Part shown: positions 59,486 to 64,000 of the stretch, piece after piece
Layout: every line of letters starts with the position of its first letter
Position numbering within the stretch: position 1 is the first letter of the stretch
Source of the DNA: Hybos culiciformis
Lineage: Eukaryota > Arthropoda > Insecta > Diptera > Hybotidae
Assembly (NCBI GenBank): GCA_964007475.1
Contig: OZ023273.1
Span: forward strand, 38,813,525 to 38,877,524
Length of the DNA stretch: 64,000 nucleotides
Reading direction: 5' to 3'
Position numbers and translations under genes: made by a program
Notes under the pieces: generated by a model
Told to the model about the DNA's origin: nothing
What the model saw: only the letters and a program-made list of their open reading frames with translations
Database searches by the model: none

Positions 59486-60094
59486 TTTGAAACGACTATT
59501 CGAACGAAGCGCGCAAAGCAAAATAAAATGAAAGGTTTACGAGGGTGTTCAGAGTCTGTAGCAGTCTCCCGTTCCCTTAAAAACTTTATTTTAAAAGTTT
59601 TTAATGTTTATCTGTTCTTGGCGTTATTTTTTTTGCAATATTGAAACTTTGGGGTTCATTCCAAAAGGGTGCTTTAGACGGACCTACGAGGTCGAGCGGT
59701 CAAAATTTATGCTGATTCGGATTCGAGAGATTATTTCCAATCGGCAGAGCACCCACACTTCTATCTAAATACCCCCAGAGAGACCACGGCTTCGAGGAAG
59801 GTAAAATTTTGCTGATTCGGATTTCTGAGACGAAACGTTTTACGTCTACGTCTAAATAGGTCGAGACGATGTCTAAATTCATTTCAGGTACCTAAAATTA
59901 TTTTTGTTGGTACCTACCTACATTGTTAGCCTGCCGTAAAATAGATGAAAAATATTTGATAGTTCCCTTAATAATTGAAGGCGAAGAGAAAAATACCGGA
60001 TAGTACTAGGTTATTACACCTATAATTTCTTTCAGATATTCAATAAGGTTACTACTTAAATAGATATTTATCTACCTAATAAATATGAAGATAG
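59486..60094. other. Gene-free stretch
   Basis: No recognised gene. Moderately GC-rich with ATGCTGATTCGGATT-like words occurring twice (near 59,710 and 59,812), possibly more diverged repeat of the preceding type. Confidence 0.35.
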
Positions 60095-60102
60095 GTACCT
60101 AC

Positions 60103-61407
60103 GGGGCACTGAATTATGACCGCATGAATTATAACCGCATGAATTATGACCGCATGAATTATGACCGCGGAAAAAGTTTGTACGGGCGGGCAAAATTAAA
60201 TTTCAAAATGAATTTTCTCCGCGCAACAAAATGTCTTGACCGCGCGGTCAAAATTCATTTTTTTTTATAAATTGAGGCGCGGTGAAAATTCATTTTGAAA
60301 ACGAATTTTGCCCGCACATTTTCCCGCGGTCAAAATTCATTTTTTTGATAAATTGAGTCGCGGTCAAAATTCATTTTTTTTGATAAATTGAGTCGCGGTC
60401 AAAATTCTTTTTTTTGATAAATTGAGTCGCGGCCAAAATTCATTTGGAAATTGAATTTTGCCCGCACATTTTTCCGCGGTCAAAATTCATTTTTTTTAAA
60501 TTGAGTTGCTGCCGGGAACGTGAGTATTATGCAGAAAACTTAGATACTATTCATTTTAAATGACTTCATACCGCGTCCCATTCGCTTCGCGCGTAGCCCG
60601 GCCAAAAAAAAAGAAAAAAAAAGTGCCCTAGGGGGTTGGGAACGATTTTAGGCCTTTTCCAAAAGGATGTTGTTCAAACAACTTTTTTTTAAAAACTGTC
60701 CCCTCTAGAAAAATCCAAGAATTGGGTTGATTCCATTTACCGTTTCAAAAATATAAGGTGAAAAGATGAAATGCGTGAAAAAGTTATAAATGCAATTTAC
60801 TTCGAAGTTTTTGGAGATTTTTCGAAATTTTTTTTTTAAACAGGTAATTTTATTAAATTATAGTTCTAGGATCAAGAAGGACCAAGAAAATTGCAAAAAA
60901 CCGTTTTTTCAAAAAAATTTCAGTTGCGTTTTTCGGTCACTAGATGGCATTTGCGGGTACAATGACATATATATCCTGAGTCCCCATGGCGGATAGTACC
61001 CCTTGGTGATGACGTCTTCCCGAAAGCTGAAGCCCCCTATTCGGAAGTACAGCCCCCTATTCGGAAGTACAGCCCCCTACCGAGTTCCATTCGCTTCTTT
61101 AAAAAAGAAAATTGGCCGTACAAAATGTATGAAAAAGCTGTTTTCATTTTCAATATTTGTTAAGTAATATTTTTGAAGAAAATATTTCTGCATAATACAG
61201 CCACAAATTTTTCGCGGTCAAAATTTATTTTTTTTTCTAAATTTAGTTGCGGCCAAAATTCATTTTAAAAATTAATTTTGTCCGCACATTTTGTGGCGGT
61301 CAAAATTCATTTTTTTTCTAAATTGAGGCGCGGTCCAAATTCATTTTGAAAATGAATTTTGACCGCCAGTCGCGGTCATAATTCATGCGGTCAAAATTCA
61401 TGGAGCT
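60103..61407. mobile_element. Foldback TIR element of CGCGGTCAAAATTCAT words
   Basis: The left end GGGGCACTGAATTATGACCG and the reversed right end AGCTCCATGAATTTTGACCG are inverted copies. The flanks GTACCTAC are identical on both sides (60095-60102 and 61408-61415). The left 430 bases and right 210 bases reiterate CGCGGTCAAAATTCATTTTT and its complement. The middle (60,540-61,190) is unrelated sequence. No transposase. GTACCTAC is a common word in this genome, so the duplication alone is not decisive. Confidence 0.7.
61031..61082 (+). repeat. Short tandem repeat AGCCCCCTATTCGGAAGTAC
   Basis: The 20-base unit occurs twice in perfect tandem followed by a third partial copy (AGCCCCCTA), within the interior of the foldback element at 60103-61407. 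Confidence 0.85.
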
Positions 61408-61559
61408 GTACCTACCTCTAACTTAAGTAGTGCAATGTTGAACAATTCTAGCAGTACGATCATTGTAAATCATTAATTACTTATTATTTATCAATGATAA
61501 ATAAGCAATAGCCAAATAAATTTCCTTCCGTTAATTTTCCAATTATAATAAGTAGCCAG

Positions 61560-62033
61560 TTCCGGATTTACCTATGGGCAAATGGGGCAACCGCCACGGG
61601 CGCAACATTTTAAAAGCGCGCGAAATTCGTTCCGTGAAATTTAATAAATGCTTTGTATAAATGCTTTGTATTCATTGATTAAAGAAAAAAATATGCAGGC
61701 TGTCTATCCAAATATAGAAATTATTTTAAGAATATTTTTATCAACTCCAGCATCCAATTGTTCAGCAGAAAAGTCTTTTTTTGCACTGAGAAGAATAAAA
61801 ACTTACTTGAGAGTTGAGATCAACCTTATGTGATGAAAAAATGAATGATTTTACGATCTTAGCAATAGAAAATAAAATGTCAAAACAAAATACAAAATAT
61901 CGTTTGAAGAAGTTTTCGAAAAATTTGTTACAATAAAATTACGAAAAAAATTCTAATAAATTAAAAAATTAAGATATATTTATACATTATCTTAAGTAGT
62001 ATTTTTTTCATTTATTAAAAATAACTTTTGGTA
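61560..62033 (+). pseudogene. hAT transposase C-terminal remnant
   Basis: A terminus-like CAGTTCCGGATTTACC at 61557 leads into a frame (61648-61833) with YPNIEIILRIFLSTPASN, SAEKSFFALRRIKTYLR. This is the dimerisation region of hAT transposases of the ZMYM/DUF4371-associated group (A-S-A/S-x-E-[RK]-S-F core). Downstream, after stops, FTILAIENKMS and SFEEVFEKF continue in other frames, matching the usual end of the domain. Thus a frameshifted relic with the N-terminal transposase deleted. Confidence 0.75.
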
Positions 62034-62216
62034 GAGTACGATTCAAATCACTTGACCAATCCGTTATGCAAAGCTTTCCCTTTCCATTACAAAATTCCAT
62101 ACAAAATTTGCATGAACTTTTTTCTTAAATAACTTCCCATAAATTTTGTATGTAATTTTGTAATGGAAAGGGAAAGCTTTGCATAACGGATTGGTCAAGT
62201 GATTTGAATCGTACTC
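62034..62216. mobile_element. Palindromic MITE with TA duplication
   Basis: About 76-base inverted arms starting GAGTACGATTCAAATCACTT and ending with its complement, with TA on each side (62032-62033 and 62217-62218). Almost perfectly palindromic, no coding capacity. TA target and structure fit Tc1/mariner-type MITEs. It is inserted next to or within the hAT remnant. Confidence 0.9.
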
Positions 62217-62224
62217 TATGTTTT

Positions 62225-63130
62225 ATAGCGCGCAATTTTCAAAAACCGCCCAGGACGCAAAGTTATGTAAGTAGCTAAGAAGTTTCAGTCCCATTTATCT
62301 CCTTGGACGTATGTATATACATAGCTTAATAGAACTTTTTTTTTTGTTTCTGCTTTTTACATTGATTTTAATTTCGAAATAAGAAAGTTGAATTACCTAG
62401 CTAATTATTTTTTTGTTATAATTTATTAGGTAAGAACTTGAAATTCTCAAAAGATAATTTCAGATAATCGAATACCTAAAAAACCATAAAAACTTTCGAG
62501 TATCGAGTACTCATATTGAACTCTCTAGAAATAAATAATTTTTTGTTACAATTCCTGAAGAAGATTCAGAGGTTAAAGTAAAATGTATTGTATAGATATA
62601 ATATAATTAAATAAGTACCTATCTATCTAAATTTAACAAAAAAAAAATGGTTCGTTTTAATCAGTTTTATTCTTTCATTTATCCTTATATTTCTTGATTT
62701 AACAAGGTAAGTATATCCTGACTTTAATATTATAAGTAAGTAGGTACTTAGTTCTACAAAGCCTTCAAAAATTTTACAGTTGAAAAATTAAATTATTACA
62801 TTTAGTTACTTATGTTATTCAAATTTTCACTACATCGATAATATTTGATATTTAAAATATCTTGACCGATGGTTAAAATTTAATTCTATTAAAGCTTAGT
62901 ATTCTGTGAAAAAAAAGGTTGCAAAAAAAATATTGAAAAATATCTGAAAAATGTTTGATAAATTTTAACAACTATTTGATTTGACACAAGCATCTGATTA
63001 TTACAAATAAAAATTAATTTATTTTTATTAATTTTTTATTATTCTAACCCAATAATAAACAAATCAAACAAACTTTTTTTGAAGTGAAACTTCTTCAGAG
63101 GCATTGTGATTGAGAGTGAAAAAAATGTAA
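62225..63130. other. Gene-free stretch
   Basis: Starts with GC-richer GCGCGCAATTTTC and GCCCAGGACGC words that may be the far flank of the hAT relic. The rest is AT-rich with no recognised gene. Confidence 0.4.
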
Positions 63131-63175
63131 GTGTCAAAAATGTAACGCCGGGTGTCAAAAATGTAACGCCGAATG
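63131..63175 (+). repeat. Tandem repeat GTGTCAAAAATGTAACGCCG
   Basis: Two adjacent 21-base units differing only at their last position, followed by a third start (AATGTAA). Confidence 0.8.
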
Positions 63176-63469
63176 TAAAAAAAAAAGGCAAAAAAAAAGA
63201 AAAAAGAAAAAATTTATGTGTCAGCTGATGATAAAACCGACAGCCGCTAGCAACTTAATGAAGCTTATCAGCGCAATAACCTACTCTATATTGGCTCAGA
63301 ATTAAAGTCGAAAATACTATTTTGTTTTTCAATTGAAAGGAAAATAAAATTTATTTTAAATTATTGAATAACAAATATTTCATTTATTAATTATTAGTGC
63401 TAATTTTCAAAAAGTTTTTGGAATACAAATATGTATTCTGAATAAAAATGTTCCAATGCACCTATTTTG

Positions 63470-63850
63470 TAGATAATTTATTTTTGATATTAATTTTTCT
63501 TAATGTAATTTTTTTAGTTTGTTAGTGTAATTTATTTTTGACATTAAATTACACTAATATAAAATGCAGGAGGAACATGTTTATTACAATTACTTTTCGG
63601 AAGAAATACTAATGTCAAATTTTGCCGGCATATTTGAAAATGCTCTTTTAACTAAAACGGATTTTTTTTTTGAAGTAATTTGTAATTGAGTTGTTAGTAT
63701 AAATTATTTTTGCCATTAAATTCCATTATTGCAATGCATGTAGAATATTTTTATTCTAATTCCTTTTCAGAAGAAGTACTAATAAACATGAAATTTTTCA
63801 GGCATATTTGAAAAAGTTATTTTAGGTTAAACTATTAAACTATTCGGGCA
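63470..63850 (+). repeat. Diverged tandem duplication, about 180-bp unit
   Basis: The words TTAGTGTAATTTATTTTTG, CATTAAATT, ATTACTTTTCGGAAGAAATACTAAT and GGCATATTTGAAAA recur in the same order in a second copy (TTAGTATAAATTATTTTTGCC, CCTTTTCAGAAGAAGTACTAAT in part). Non-coding. Confidence 0.6.
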
Positions 63851-64000
63851 ACAAAAAGAAAACATGATTTAAGCCACGCTGCTGTTTTTTCATACATTAT
63901 TGTCGCTAATAATGTAGTTGTAACCGGAATTTTGTTTACGGCTTAAAATATAGTGAAATCATCTGGCAACCAGTGTTGACATGCAGCCATAATTCTAGCC

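Overview
This is an AT-rich insect nuclear window. The main evidence is a FLYWCH-type alternative-exon locus, an intact CR1/L2-like LINE, hAT and mariner-type MITEs, tRNA-derived SINE fragments and abundant (TAGG)n/(CCTA)n words. No bacterial, organellar or viral genes were seen. Species cannot be read from the sequence; a holometabolous insect is my guess.

The core (about 14.6-55.8 kb) looks like the variable 3' region of a mod(mdg4) (modifier of mdg4) locus. I find 21 independent alternative C-terminal tails: 8 on the + strand and 13 on the - strand. Eighteen carry a FLYWCH zinc finger (aromatic residues, W-x-C, a second C, then HNH or HTH). The other three carry a BEN domain, a piggyBac-transposase-type Cys-rich domain, and a pair of C2H2 fingers. 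Each tail starts right after a splice acceptor and opens with exactly two bases of a split codon, so all are phase-compatible with one shared upstream donor exon. Several were missed by simple ORF calling because they lack an internal ATG or are split by introns. Tails lie in alternating-strand blocks: + 14.6-22.3 kb, - 23.5-35.4 kb, + 45.5-48.0 kb, - 51.3-55.8 kb. As in Drosophila mod(mdg4), joining both strands to one common BTB exon set would need trans-splicing. The common BTB exons were not found here and are presumably outside the window.

Around and between the exon blocks is mobile and repetitive DNA. At 0-3.6 kb are TIR elements. At 7.5-10.9 kb are two minisatellite arrays (units about 217 and 107 bp). 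At 12.0-12.35 kb is a foldback repeat. At 24.6-26.5 kb is a foldback element with a nested MITE. At 36.6-39.9 kb is a LINE with an unbroken 970-aa ORF2. At 41.2-43.0 kb are three adjacent TIR elements. At 49.4-50.4 kb is a hAT-type MITE. At 57.7, 59.0-61.4 and 61.6-62.2 kb are further foldback elements and a hAT transposase remnant. Several non-autonomous elements share an odd architecture: a short CpG-containing word reiterated in both orientations inside conventional TIRs and 8-9 bp target-site duplications.

All calls are by eye. Splice sites are inferred from GT/AG context, reading phase and domain continuity, not from transcripts.
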